A stretch of 64,000 bases of DNA from Desulfuromonas acetoxidans DSM 684 (lineage in GTDB: Bacteria; Desulfobacterota; Desulfuromonadia; Desulfuromonadales; Desulfuromonadaceae), in contig NZ_AAEW02000001.1 of assembly GCF_000167355.1 (NCBI RefSeq), positions 248,001 through 312,000 of the forward strand, written 5' to 3'. Below, piece by piece: positions 36,852-45,147 of this stretch. Position 1 is the stretch's first letter. Each line of letters starts with the position of its first letter. The notes beneath the pieces are model-generated. The model had not been told where the DNA came from. It saw only the letters and a list, made by a program, of their open reading frames with translations, and searched no databases. Both the position numbers and the translations under genes were made by a program.

Positions 36852-37010
36852 TCAACCACTTCCCAAACAAATAAAACACCTTTTCACAAAAATATCCCAC
36901 AGCGTGGTTCTGCTCAAATACACAGCCGCCAATTGTGCAATTTCTTGCTGTTGACACAAATTTGTTATACTCAAGAAAAACCCCTTTATCTCTCACGACA
37001 GGAGAAAAGT

Positions 37011-37904
37011 ATGCGTATTTTTCTTACCGGTGCCACCGGTTTTGTCGGCCACCATGTCATCCAGGCCCTCCTGCTGAACGGTCACACGGTTCGCTGCCTG
37101 GTGCGCAAACCAACCCCATCTCTGACCAGCCTTGTACAAGTAGAAACGGTTCAGGGCGACATCACCAACCCTGCAGAACTGAAACAGGCCATGTCCGACT
37201 GCGATGCCATCATCCATCTGGTCGGCATCATTCGCGCCTTCCCACAGCGGGGAATCACCTTTGAAAAACTTCACGTTGAGGCGACTCGCAACATCATAAC
37301 GGCGGCAGCAGAAGCCGGTATTGACCGCTACCTACATATGAGTGCCAACGGTGCCAGTCCAGACTGCCCCGAAGCCTATGGCGCAACCAAGTGGCGTGCC
37401 GAGGAGCTAGTGCGACAGTCCCGGCTCACGTGGACGATTTTCCGCCCGTCGCTCATCTTTGGCCCTGACGGCGAGTTCACGCGCATGCTCATCCAGCAGC
37501 TTCGCTTCCTGCCGATGATTCCGATCATCGGTGATGGCCATTATCAGCTTAGCCCCGTCAACGTGGACGATGTCGCGCTCGGCTTCGCCAACGCCTTATC
37601 CTCTCCTCAGGCCATCGGCAAAATCTACCACTGTTGCGGTCCGGACACCTGCAGCTACAATGACCTGATCGACCTCATTGGCCATGCCCTGGGCCGCAAA
37701 CGCGTCTTCAAACTGCATCACCCCCTGATCCTGATGCAACCGATAACGCGGTTTATGGAACGATTTGCCTTTTTTCCCGTCACCAGCGACCAGATCTCCA
37801 TGCTGATTCGCGGTAATGTCTGCAACCTCGAACCTTGGGCCAGCGAACTGAACCTCACACCAACTCCTCTCGCCGACATCATTAAAAAAGCCCTGGCCGG
37901 TTAA
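37011..37904 (+). CDS. NDUFA9-like NAD(P)-binding protein (atypical SDR)
   Basis: A 297-aa extended or atypical short-chain dehydrogenase. Seen: FLTGATGFVGHHVIQALL at the very N-terminus (nucleotide-binding G-x2-G-x2-G), DAIIHLVGI, and YGATKWRAEELVRQS, where the usual Y-x3-K catalytic pair is present. The sequence style matches the complex-I-associated NDUFA9-like group, which binds NADPH in mitochondria without known catalysis. Its position divergent from nuoA supports a link to complex I, but the family is broad. I start at 37011 (AGGAG 6 nt upstream). The stop codon sits in the loop of a terminator. Confidence 0.85.
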   Translation: MRIFLTGATGFVGHHVIQALLLNGHTVRCLVRKPTPSLTSLVQVETVQGDITNPAELKQAMSDCDAIIHLVGIIRAFPQRGITFEKLHVEATRNIITAAAEAGIDRYLHMSANGASPDCPEAYGATKWRAEELVRQSRLTWTIFRPSLIFGPDGEFTRMLIQQLRFLPMIPIIGDGHYQLSPVNVDDVALGFANALSSPQAIGKIYHCCGPDTCSYNDLIDLIGHALGRKRVFKLHHPLILMQPITRFMERFAFFPVTSDQISMLIRGNVCNLEPWASELNLTPTPLADIIKKALAG

Positions 37905-37918
37905 TCCGGCCAGGGCTT
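37888..37918. terminator. Shared terminator overlapping the end of the NDUFA9-like gene
   Basis: A 13-bp stem AAGCCCTGGCCGG/CCGGCCAGGGCTT closes on TTAAT, which contains the stop codon. On the minus strand it is followed by TTTTTTAATG, so it mainly serves the convergent scaffold gene at 37942; on the plus strand the T-run is poor. Confidence 0.85.
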
Positions 37919-37941
37919 CAAAGGGGCTTCTTAGTATTAAG

Positions 37942-38325
37942 TTACGACGCGGCGCCCTCTTCAGGAGGCGTCAGATAGCGGGTTACGGCGGCTCGAATCG
38001 CTGTGGCCGCAAGATTGGAACAGTGCATCTTACTGTCCGGCAGGCCCCCTAACGCTTCAGCAACTTTTTCATCGGTCACCTCCAGAGCCTCTTCAAGGGT
38101 CTTACCCTCAACCATGGTACTGGCCATCGACGTTGTCGCAATGGCGGCCCCACATCCATACACCTTGTACTTCACATCGGTAATGACATTGTCGTCGATC
38201 TTTAAAAAAATCAGAACCGCATCACCACAGCCGGGATCCCCCACCTTAACAACGACATTGGGGTTCTCGATCTGCCCTACATTTCTCGGATTAGAGAAAT
38301 GATCCATTACTTTATCCGTGTACAT
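37942..38325 (-). CDS. Iron-sulfur cluster assembly scaffold (IscU/NifU N-terminal type)
   Basis: A 127-aa U-type scaffold that assembles [2Fe-2S]/[4Fe-4S] clusters for transfer to apo-proteins. Seen: MYTDKVMDHFSNPRNVG at the start, and the three ligand cysteines in VGDPGCGDA, VYGCGAAIAT and MHCSNLA, with Asp after the first Cys. It lacks the extra C-terminal Nfu domain of full NifU. I start at 38325, where homologues begin; two longer in-frame starts are possible. No cysteine desulfurase is adjacent. Confidence 0.9.
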   Translation of the reverse strand: MYTDKVMDHFSNPRNVGQIENPNVVVKVGDPGCGDAVLIFLKIDDNVITDVKYKVYGCGAAIATTSMASTMVEGKTLEEALEVTDEKVAEALGGLPDSKMHCSNLAATAIRAAVTRYLTPPEEGAAS

Positions 38326-38567
38326 AGCCCTTACCGCTCCCATCCAAAACATTCTTGAGCAAAACGCTCTGATTTATTTTTCTATCGTAAAACAGCTTTA
38401 CCGCATGAGTCAAGAACAAGTAGTATAGACAGTTCGTCACGATTGCACAGAACTTCTATCGTAGTCAGCCGCGCCCGATCAGACAATAGTATTTTTTATG
38501 TGCAGCAGCAACCATCACCGCAGATTTATCGTGCGATACTCTCAAAGCAGCGAAAGCATTTAACACC

Positions 38568-41120
38568 GTGGCCCCACAAACCGAAAACATTACCACCAGC
38601 TACGCTGACCACTGCCTGGAAACCATGCGTCAAGCCATCCAGGACTCCGGTGGCAACGAACTGTTCTTCCTCGGCCACACCGATGACAACCTGTCCATTA
38701 CCGACATCACCATCCTGGCCCGAGGGCATCGCTCAGCCGTTCCAGCCATCACCAGCCGCTGCCGTTGCGGCGACACGGTTATCCACAACCACCCGTCGGG
38801 AAATTTAACCCCGTCCAATGCCGACCTCGGCATTGCTGCGCGACTGGGCGAAACTGGCATCGGTTTTCACATTGTGGATAACCTTGTTGAAAACGTGTAT
38901 AAAGTCGTCGACGCCTGCCCGGAGCCACAATCAACAACCATTCGCCATGACGCCGTCGCCCACGTGCTAGCCGCCCACGGCCCCCTGGCCAGTCATCTGG
39001 GCAGCTACGAGGAGCGCCCGGAGCAACTGCGCATGGCACTGGCGGTTGCCGAGGCGTTTAACCAAAACGGATTGGCCACCATTGAGGCCGGGACCGGCAC
39101 AGGAAAAAGCTTGGCTTATCTGATTCCGGCAATCATGTGGGCCCTTGACAACGAACAGCCAGTGGCCATCTCCACCAACACCATCAACCTTCAGGAGCAA
39201 CTGATCAGCAAAGACCTACCATTGCTTAAGGAGGTCATGGACCGAGAATTTCATTCCGTTCTGGTCAAAGGGCGCAACAACTATCTGTGCCTGAGAAGAC
39301 TGGACAGCGCCCACCGCGAACCGGACCTGTTCCAAAACGAACAATCCGGCGAACTCGCCCAATTACACGAATGGGCTGCAGCCACCAATGTCGGCAGCCG
39401 CGACGAACTGACGTTCATCCCTTCATCCGCCGTATGGATGGAAGTGTGCTGCGAAATGGATCAATGCCCACGAACACGCTGCCCCCATTACAGCCGTTGT
39501 TTTTTTCATAAAGCCCGGCGGCGAGCTGCTCATGCCGACCTGCTGGTGGTTAACCACGCCCTGCTGCTCTCCGATCTGTCTCTGCGCGCCGAGACGGAAA
39601 ACTACAGCGCAGCCGCGGTCCTGCCGCCCTACAGTCGCATTGTTTTTGATGAGGCCCACCACCTTGAAGATGCGGCGACCCGCAATTTTTCCATCCGGTT
39701 AAGCCATCTGAGCTTTGCCTACAGCCTCAACCGTCTGGTCCATCCACGCAAACCGGAAAAGGGCCTACTACCCCGACTGTTGTCGACACTGGCCCGCGAA
39801 CTGCCGGACACGTTGAGCGCGCTTTATGACAGCCTCTATCGCCGCATCGAAACCGCCGCCCTAGACTGTCGGCAACTGCGCGACGACCTCGGAGAAACGT
39901 TTACCGGCCAACGCGACAAACTGCTGCAAACCGACGAGTCGGCATCTGCCAACGGATTCTGCTGGCGCATCACCCCCCAATGTACAGAAACCGAACGCTG
40001 GCTGGTGCTGCAAAAAGGGTTCGCCCCACTGATCAAGCAGTGCGAGTCACTGTCGAACCACCTCGACCAATTGATCAAAGCCTGCGAACAACTCCCGGAA
40101 AAATTGTTCGAGCAGGTGAGCGGACAACTGACCGATATCCGTGCCATGTCCGGCCGCATCCAATGCATGGGCAGTGAGCTGGCCATTGTCCTGAGTGCCG
40201 GCGACAGCGCCTGCACCTGGATTGAGATTAACGAGTCACGCGGCCGCAAGAGAGATAAAATACTCTGGCTGAACAGCGCACCGATCAGTGTCGCCGCTAC
40301 CCTTAAGCAAGCGGTCTACGATCGCTTCCGCAGTATCGTTTTCACCAGTGCCACACTGACTGTCAATCGTCAATTTCACTATTTCCATCAACGCACCGGT
40401 CTCAACCTGTGCCCGGAGAAAAGGCGCCAGCAACTCTGCCTTGACTCGCCGTTTGACTTTGCCTCTCAAGCCAGGGTCGTCATCCCAACGGACATCGTGC
40501 CGCCCACCCACCAAAACTATGCCGCCATGTTGGCCGAACAGGTTGAACAGGCGGTGATTGCTTCTGAAGGGCGCAGTTTCGTGCTGTTTACCGCCTACTC
40601 CCTGCTGAAAAAACTCTACAATGAGCTGGAGCCACCGCTCCATGCCCGCGGTTTCAACTGCCTTTATCAGGGGCAGAGCGCCCGCCATTTGTTGCTGAAA
40701 AAATTCCGCCTCGACCAAAAGCACATCCTGTTCGGCACCGATTCGTTCTGGGAGGGGGTCGATGTTCCCGGCCAGGCATTGCAGCAGGTGATCATCACCC
40801 GCCTACCGTTTCGGGTACCCACCGAACCAATTCAGATCGCCCGCAGCGAACACCTCGAACAGATGGGCGTTGATCCGTTTATGCACTATACGGTTCCCCA
40901 AGCGGTGCTGCGACTTAAACAGGGCTTCGGCCGTCTGATCCGCCACCGCCAGGACCGGGGCGTCGTCTTGATTCTCGACCAGCGCGTGATCAGCAAAGGC
41001 TACGGCCGGATCTTTCTCAACTCCCTGCCTCCGGCACAACGACTGACCGGACCGGCACAAACCATCCAACAGCAACTCCGGCAATTCTTTTGCTCTGCCG
41101 ACCCGACCTCGGAGGAATGA
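38568..41120 (+). CDS. JAMM(RadC-like)-DinG fusion: XPD-family helicase
   Basis: An 850-aa two-part protein. Residues about 1-115 form a RadC-like JAMM/MPN domain: an upstream Glu (GGNELFFLGH) and the complete zinc motif HNHPSGNLTPSNAD (H-x-H-P-x6-S-x2-D). Residues about 150-840 form a DinG/XPD superfamily 2 helicase: Walker A EAGTGTGKSLAYL, iron-sulfur cysteines around CCEMDQCPRTRCPHYSRC, DEAH box VFDEAHHLED, and late motifs FGTDSFWEGVDVPG and GRLIRHRQDRG. DinG unwinds DNA and R-loops 5'-to-3'. The start is a GTG with a weak binding site, so the exact N-terminus is uncertain. It overlaps nothing and is followed by dgkA at 4 nt. Confidence 0.88.
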   Translation: MAPQTENITTSYADHCLETMRQAIQDSGGNELFFLGHTDDNLSITDITILARGHRSAVPAITSRCRCGDTVIHNHPSGNLTPSNADLGIAARLGETGIGFHIVDNLVENVYKVVDACPEPQSTTIRHDAVAHVLAAHGPLASHLGSYEERPEQLRMALAVAEAFNQNGLATIEAGTGTGKSLAYLIPAIMWALDNEQPVAISTNTINLQEQLISKDLPLLKEVMDREFHSVLVKGRNNYLCLRRLDSAHREPDLFQNEQSGELAQLHEWAAATNVGSRDELTFIPSSAVWMEVCCEMDQCPRTRCPHYSRCFFHKARRRAAHADLLVVNHALLLSDLSLRAETENYSAAAVLPPYSRIVFDEAHHLEDAATRNFSIRLSHLSFAYSLNRLVHPRKPEKGLLPRLLSTLARELPDTLSALYDSLYRRIETAALDCRQLRDDLGETFTGQRDKLLQTDESASANGFCWRITPQCTETERWLVLQKGFAPLIKQCESLSNHLDQLIKACEQLPEKLFEQVSGQLTDIRAMSGRIQCMGSELAIVLSAGDSACTWIEINESRGRKRDKILWLNSAPISVAATLKQAVYDRFRSIVFTSATLTVNRQFHYFHQRTGLNLCPEKRRQQLCLDSPFDFASQARVVIPTDIVPPTHQNYAAMLAEQVEQAVIASEGRSFVLFTAYSLLKKLYNELEPPLHARGFNCLYQGQSARHLLLKKFRLDQKHILFGTDSFWEGVDVPGQALQQVIITRLPFRVPTEPIQIARSEHLEQMGVDPFMHYTVPQAVLRLKQGFGRLIRHRQDRGVVLILDQRVISKGYGRIFLNSLPPAQRLTGPAQTIQQQLRQFFCSADPTSEE

Positions 41121-41124
41121 CGCC

Positions 41125-41487
41125 ATGGCTAAACCCGGAAAAACCGGTTTGACCCGCATTTTTAATGCCACCGGCTATTCGCTTGCCGGCCTTAAGGCCG
41201 CTTGGCACAACGAAGCAGCCTTTCGCCAGGAAGTCATCCTGGCCCTCATATTCACCCCGCTGGCATTCTGGATATCTTCCAGCCTGACACAAACGGCCCT
41301 ACTCCTAACCAGCCTGTACCTGATCCTGCTGATGGAACTGGCCAATTCCGCGTTGGAAGCCGTTGTCGACCGCATCAGTGACGAGCATCACCCGCTATCG
41401 GGACGGGCAAAGGATATCGGCTCCGCCATGGTGTTTGTCTCTCTGGCAGGAGCTGCTGCGGTGTGGCTTTTGGTGTTGTTAGACTAG
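41125..41487 (+). CDS. dgkA: Diacylglycerol kinase
   Basis: A 120-aa trimeric inner-membrane kinase with three helices, recycling diacylglycerol to phosphatidic acid with ATP. Seen: RIFNATGYSLAGLKAAWHNEAAFRQEV at the N-terminus, MELANSALEAVVDRI with the catalytic Glu and Asn, and HPLSGRAKDIGSAMV. Length is standard. GGAGG lies 10 nt before the ATG, inside the end of the helicase gene. Confidence 0.95.
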   Translation: MAKPGKTGLTRIFNATGYSLAGLKAAWHNEAAFRQEVILALIFTPLAFWISSSLTQTALLLTSLYLILLMELANSALEAVVDRISDEHHPLSGRAKDIGSAMVFVSLAGAAAVWLLVLLD

Positions 41488-41800
41488 CCTTCAAAGACTC
41501 TGTGCAAATACACAGGAGCTAAACAATAAATCGTCCTCAAAAGAATACGAGTTACCACGTAGCGAAGAAACGGTCTGTTAGCTATAGTCTAACCATCAAC
41601 AGCAGGAAACGGTTTTTCCACAGAAAACCTCCTACTTTTTGGCCGGCAGCCTCCCCTCGCCGGCCTTTTTTTTGCTCTAATCCGACTCAGGTCTGTGTTA
41701 GTCTGACGGCTCAAACAACAGACACAAAGGAAAACACCATAAATCAGCACGGCCTTCCGGCAACGTTCCACCGCGAACGGAAGGTTAAGGATCAAAAATA
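41488..41800. other. 313-bp intergenic region between dgkA and the protease gene
   Basis: No gene is seen. It contains one strong terminator at 41641-41673. The 150 nt between dgkA and that hairpin have no ORF of note and could be a long 3' leader or hold a small RNA; nothing in the sequence decides this. Confidence 0.5.
41641..41673 (+). terminator. Rho-independent terminator after dgkA
   Basis: A GGCCGGC/GCCGGCC stem with an 11-nt loop is followed by nine Ts. It lies 154 nt beyond the dgkA stop. Confidence 0.88.
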
Positions 41801-43906
41801 ATGACATCTTCGACACCGTTGCTCCGCCGCGTCCTGACACTCTGCACCCTGGCATGCCTATTATGGACATTGCCAGCCTCAGCCAGCCCCCTGCCCAACC
41901 AGAACTTTGATCCACAGCGCGCCAAGCTGCTCGGCTACATCGTCAGCCAACACCTCACCCGCCATCACTATTCGCACAAGAGTCTTGACGACGATCTGTC
42001 TGTGGCCGCATTTGATCTGTACCTCAAGCAACTCGACGCTCAAAAGCGCTTTCTGCTGACCACGGACGTCAAGATGCTCGGGGCCTACGAAAGCTATATC
42101 GACAACGAAATCCGCCGTGGTGAAATCCACCTGCCGATTTACAGTGCTCAGATCATGGCGGAGCGAATCCCCGTTGTTGAAAACATGATTGAAGAACTGC
42201 TGGCAAAACCGTTTAATTTCACCCTTGATGAGCAACTGGAAACCGACAATAAAAAGCTTGAGTTCTGCCGGACAGACCAGGAACTCAAAGAGCGCTGGCG
42301 AAAAATCCTCAAGTTCCAGGTGGCCAATCGCTACCTCGACCTCAAAGAGGAGCAGGAGCAACCGGCCGCGGAAAGCGACTCTGCAGAAAAGGCATCTACG
42401 GACACGCCCGCCAAGAAACTGAGCGACGACGAGCTGCGCCAACAGGCACGGGAAAAAGTGGCCAAACGTTACCAGCACCTGATGGCACGCATGCTCAAAG
42501 AGAAAGAAGACGAGCATTTCGACCGCTACCTCAACGCCATCTCCCGTGCTTACGACCCTCACAGCAACTACCTGCCTCCGGCACAAAAGGAGGATTTTGA
42601 TATCCACATGCGCGGTTCCCTGGAGGGGATCGGTGCGCTACTGCGCGAGGAGGACGGCTACATCAAGGTCGTCAGCCTGATCCCTGGTGGCGCGGCAGAA
42701 CAAGAAGGACAACTGGAGAGTGAAGACACCATTCTCAAAGTCGCTGAAGGCGATCAGGAACCGGTTGACATTACCGACACCCGTATCCGTGATGCCGTTT
42801 CCCTGATTCGAGGCCCCAAAGGCACCGAGGTCCGACTCCACGTCAAAAAAGCGGACGGCTCGAGACGCATCATCTCCATTGTCCGTGAGGTGGTTCAGAT
42901 CAAGGAAACATTTGTCAAATCCACGGTCATCACCCCACCAGACAGCACAGAATCCTTTGGCTACCTGAAAATCCCCAGTTTCTACCGGGATTTCAAGAAC
43001 GGCGACAAAAACGCCCGCAACGTCACCCGCGATACGCGCCTGGAATTGGAAAAACTGCGTAAAAGCAACATCAACGGTCTGATCATTGACCTGCGCAACA
43101 ATGGCGGCGGCTCTCTTTCCGATGCCGTGGACACAACAGGGCTGTTCATCAAAAAAGGCCCGGTGGTTCAGGTGAAGGACAGTACCGGAGACATTCAGGT
43201 TCTTGCCGATGAAGACCCGAAACAGTATTACGACGGCCCCATCATTGTACTGGTCAACAAATTCAGCGCCTCCGCCTCTGAAATCCTTGCTGGAGCGCTA
43301 CAGGACTACCACCGCGCCATCATTGTCGGCAGCAAACACACTCACGGGAAAGGCACGGTTCAGGCCGTTCTCGACCTCGACGACAACCTGCCGTTTCGCA
43401 ACATGGAGCAGTTCAAGCCGTTAGGCGCACTGAAAATTACCGTGCAAAAATTCTATCGCGTCAGCGGTGGGTCTACTCAGTACCGTGGCATTGTTCCCGA
43501 CATCATCCTGCCGGATCGGTTTGAAGCCGTAAAAAGCGGTGAACAATATATTGACTATTCGTTGCCGTGGGATACTATACAAAGTAGTGATTACAAGCCA
43601 TTGGCAATGCAAACACCCCTGCTTCACCTTCAGAAGAGCAGCTCCGAACGTGTGGCTGACGATCCGGATATGCAACGCATTGCCAAGCAGGCAGAAGAAG
43701 CGCGCGAACGAATCGAGAATACGCGCCATGATTTAACCCTGGCCGCCATTCGTGCTGAGCGCCACGCCTTTGAAGCCGAAAAAGAGGGCATGCCGGGCTC
43801 TGACAACGCCTCGGATCAGGACGACGACTGGCAGCAACAGGTCAACGAAGACCCCTATGTCCATGAAGGCATGGCGATCATTCACGACCTATTGACCTTG
43901 AGTTGA
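41801..43906 (+). CDS. prc: Periplasmic tail-specific (C-terminal processing) protease
   Basis: A 701-aa S41-family serine protease that degrades or trims periplasmic proteins from a non-polar C-terminus. Seen: a signal peptide (about 1-28, cut after LPASA), an N-terminal helical domain with a low-complexity EQPAAESDSAEKA linker, a PDZ domain (about 255-350, GSLEGIGALLREEDGYIKV), and the catalytic Ser-Lys dyad in NKFSASASEILAGALQ (near 487) and THGKGTVQ (near 515). Length is in the range of E. coli Prc (682 aa). AAGGA lies 9 nt before the ATG. It is followed by the PilZ gene after 33 nt. Confidence 0.94.
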   Translation: MTSSTPLLRRVLTLCTLACLLWTLPASASPLPNQNFDPQRAKLLGYIVSQHLTRHHYSHKSLDDDLSVAAFDLYLKQLDAQKRFLLTTDVKMLGAYESYIDNEIRRGEIHLPIYSAQIMAERIPVVENMIEELLAKPFNFTLDEQLETDNKKLEFCRTDQELKERWRKILKFQVANRYLDLKEEQEQPAAESDSAEKASTDTPAKKLSDDELRQQAREKVAKRYQHLMARMLKEKEDEHFDRYLNAISRAYDPHSNYLPPAQKEDFDIHMRGSLEGIGALLREEDGYIKVVSLIPGGAAEQEGQLESEDTILKVAEGDQEPVDITDTRIRDAVSLIRGPKGTEVRLHVKKADGSRRIISIVREVVQIKETFVKSTVITPPDSTESFGYLKIPSFYRDFKNGDKNARNVTRDTRLELEKLRKSNINGLIIDLRNNGGGSLSDAVDTTGLFIKKGPVVQVKDSTGDIQVLADEDPKQYYDGPIIVLVNKFSASASEILAGALQDYHRAIIVGSKHTHGKGTVQAVLDLDDNLPFRNMEQFKPLGALKITVQKFYRVSGGSTQYRGIVPDIILPDRFEAVKSGEQYIDYSLPWDTIQSSDYKPLAMQTPLLHLQKSSSERVADDPDMQRIAKQAEEARERIENTRHDLTLAAIRAERHAFEAEKEGMPGSDNASDQDDDWQQQVNEDPYVHEGMAIIHDLLTLS

Positions 43907-43939
43907 CTAGCGATAGCGGATCGCACGGAAAGGACCTCC

Positions 43940-44662
43940 ATGGCTCAGCACAGCATACTCATATCCGCTGACGTTCAGGCGCTTCTTAATCTGGATGACG
44001 ATTTCTCCAAGAAGGAAGGCTTTTCCATTCTGGTGGCGTCATCGGCTAAGGATCTCCTCAAGCAGGCACGCGAGCACCATCCGAACATCATCTTCCTCAT
44101 TCCATCTATGGAAGTGGATCAGCGCAATTGCTGTCGCCTGCTCAAGGAAGATTCCCGCGTCAGTGACATTCCGGTTGTTGCCGTCGTCAACAGCACGACT
44201 GCCGACGATCTTGACCACTGTCACCATGCACGCCCAGACGACATCCTGTTCACTCCGATCAACAACCATCTGTTTCTGACCTCGGCCCGCCGCATTCTCG
44301 GCCTGGCCCACCGATCCTTTTCCCGACTCCAGACCAGTCTTGTCGTCGACTACGGAACGGACAAAGACCAAAAAAGGGTCGCCTGCGCTTACAATCTCAG
44401 CACCGGCGGCATTTTCATCTCAACGGAGATTCCCCCCAAGGTAAACCAACAGGTTTTTATCAGCCTGGCTTTGCCTCCCAACAAAGAAACCCTCCATTGC
44501 GAAGGCATTGTCACCTGGATCAACCACACCAAGAATCCGGCCTATCCCGACATCCCCCCCGGCTTCGGCGTACAGTTTATGTCTCTGAACATCTCAGACC
44601 TGTTTGCTATCCGCAATTTTATCGACAATCAGGAAAAAAAGCGTTTGACTGCCGAGGACTGA
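43940..44662 (+). CDS. Pseudo-receiver - PilZ domain protein
   Basis: A 240-aa cytoplasmic protein. Residues about 5-115 have the layout of a response-regulator receiver, but the phosphoacceptor Asp after the third strand is missing (HHPNIIFLIPSMEVDQ) and the late Lys is replaced (ILFTPI), so it is likely not phosphorylated. Residues about 125-230 form a PilZ domain with NLSTGG (N-x-S-x2-G), but the preceding R-x3-R that contacts cyclic di-GMP is not evident (DKDQKRVACAYN). Cyclic di-GMP binding is therefore uncertain. AAGGA lies 5 nt before the ATG. Confidence 0.8.
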   Translation: MAQHSILISADVQALLNLDDDFSKKEGFSILVASSAKDLLKQAREHHPNIIFLIPSMEVDQRNCCRLLKEDSRVSDIPVVAVVNSTTADDLDHCHHARPDDILFTPINNHLFLTSARRILGLAHRSFSRLQTSLVVDYGTDKDQKRVACAYNLSTGGIFISTEIPPKVNQQVFISLALPPNKETLHCEGIVTWINHTKNPAYPDIPPGFGVQFMSLNISDLFAIRNFIDNQEKKRLTAED

Positions 44663-44802
44663 AGAATACGCTAACCCCTTTTAGTGTATACATTTTTTAT
44701 ACGATTTCTCCGGTCATTCAGCAAATCCATCCCCTGAGCAGATAAAAGACTGCAAAAGCATCACGAAAATCAGCGAAAGCCCCCTTTTTCATCATCCACC
44801 TA

Positions 44803-44832
44803 TTGACACACACGCGCATTACATCGTAATAG
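44803..44832 (+). promoter_or_regulatory. Candidate sigma-70 promoter of the nqr operon
   Basis: TTGACA (44803-44808) is separated by 18 nt from TAATAG (44827-44832). A TACAAT at 44840-44845 is an alternative -10 with a poor -35. The transcript would carry a leader of more than 300 nt. Confidence 0.42.
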
Positions 44833-44851
44833 TAGCTGTTACAATATGCAC

Positions 44852-44868
44852 TATACTGTATACAATTT
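44852..44868. promoter_or_regulatory. Operator-like site of the nqr promoter
   Basis: TATACTGTATACAATTT contains the palindrome ATACTGTAT and a GTATAC, and matches 16 of 17 positions at 36723-36739 upstream of nuoA. It would lie about 20 nt after the -10, around the start of transcription, a position suited to repression. Confidence 0.55.
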
Positions 44869-44989
44869 TGGAGAGTAATTGCGTGGGTGGACGGGGGTTT
44901 ACTCACATTCTGATGTTGTGCCGCGCCAACCGAGCTAATTCTGATGCTTCGCGGCCTTTTGGATTTAATTGAAAGGGGAGGTAATAATT

Positions 44990-45106
44990 ATGCAGTGGGT
45001 TACAGCTGTTCGTGCAGGTCCTCATCCATCGTCTGTTCACCAACCAATCAACCACGTCCATTTTGCCCCGAAAAGAATTCGCACAGTTCGGAAGATGCAA
45101 AGTTGA
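44990..45106 (+). CDS. 38-aa leader ORF ahead of nqrA
   Basis: No recognised family. GGGGAGG lies 7 nt before the ATG, the strongest ribosome-binding site in this region. The product starts MQWVTAVRAGPHPSSVHQ, is basic and rich in His, Pro and Arg, and ends RKMQS. The stop at 45104-45106 lies 41 nt before the nqrA start. It could be a translated leader controlling nqr, a true small protein, or chance; codon use is not informative at this length. Confidence 0.45.
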   Translation: MQWVTAVRAGPHPSSVHQPINHVHFAPKRIRTVRKMQS

Positions 45107-45147
45107 ACTGAGATTGATTCATAACCCTATTTAGAAAGTGCATTGAA

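Larger units (their letters stand above)
36606..37010. other. 405-bp divergent region between nuoA and the NDUFA9-like gene
   Basis: No gene is seen. The region is AT-rich and holds a likely minus-strand promoter for nuoA, two ATAC-N-GTAT palindromes (36724, 36841) and another GTATAC at 36778. On the plus side, near 36954-36970, TTGACA and TATACT occur but only 9 nt apart, too close to be a standard -35/-10 pair; the ribosome-binding site of the next gene follows at about 37000. Confidence 0.6.
44663..45147. other. 485-bp regulatory region upstream of nqrA
   Basis: It holds a candidate promoter (44803-44832), an operator-like motif shared with nuoA (44852-44868), another GTATAC at 44686-44691, and a 38-codon ORF with a strong ribosome-binding site (44990-45106). 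nqrA itself has only a weak Shine-Dalgarno sequence. Confidence 0.65.

Noticed and set aside
36706-36996. 96-codon open frame upstream of nuoA
   Set aside because: It covers the nuoA promoter and palindromic sites in AT-rich DNA, lacks a ribosome-binding site and has no recognisable features.
38443-38808. 121-codon open frame at the start of the JAMM-DinG gene
   Set aside because: It overlaps the JAMM domain in another frame; the JAMM motif in the chosen frame is complete.
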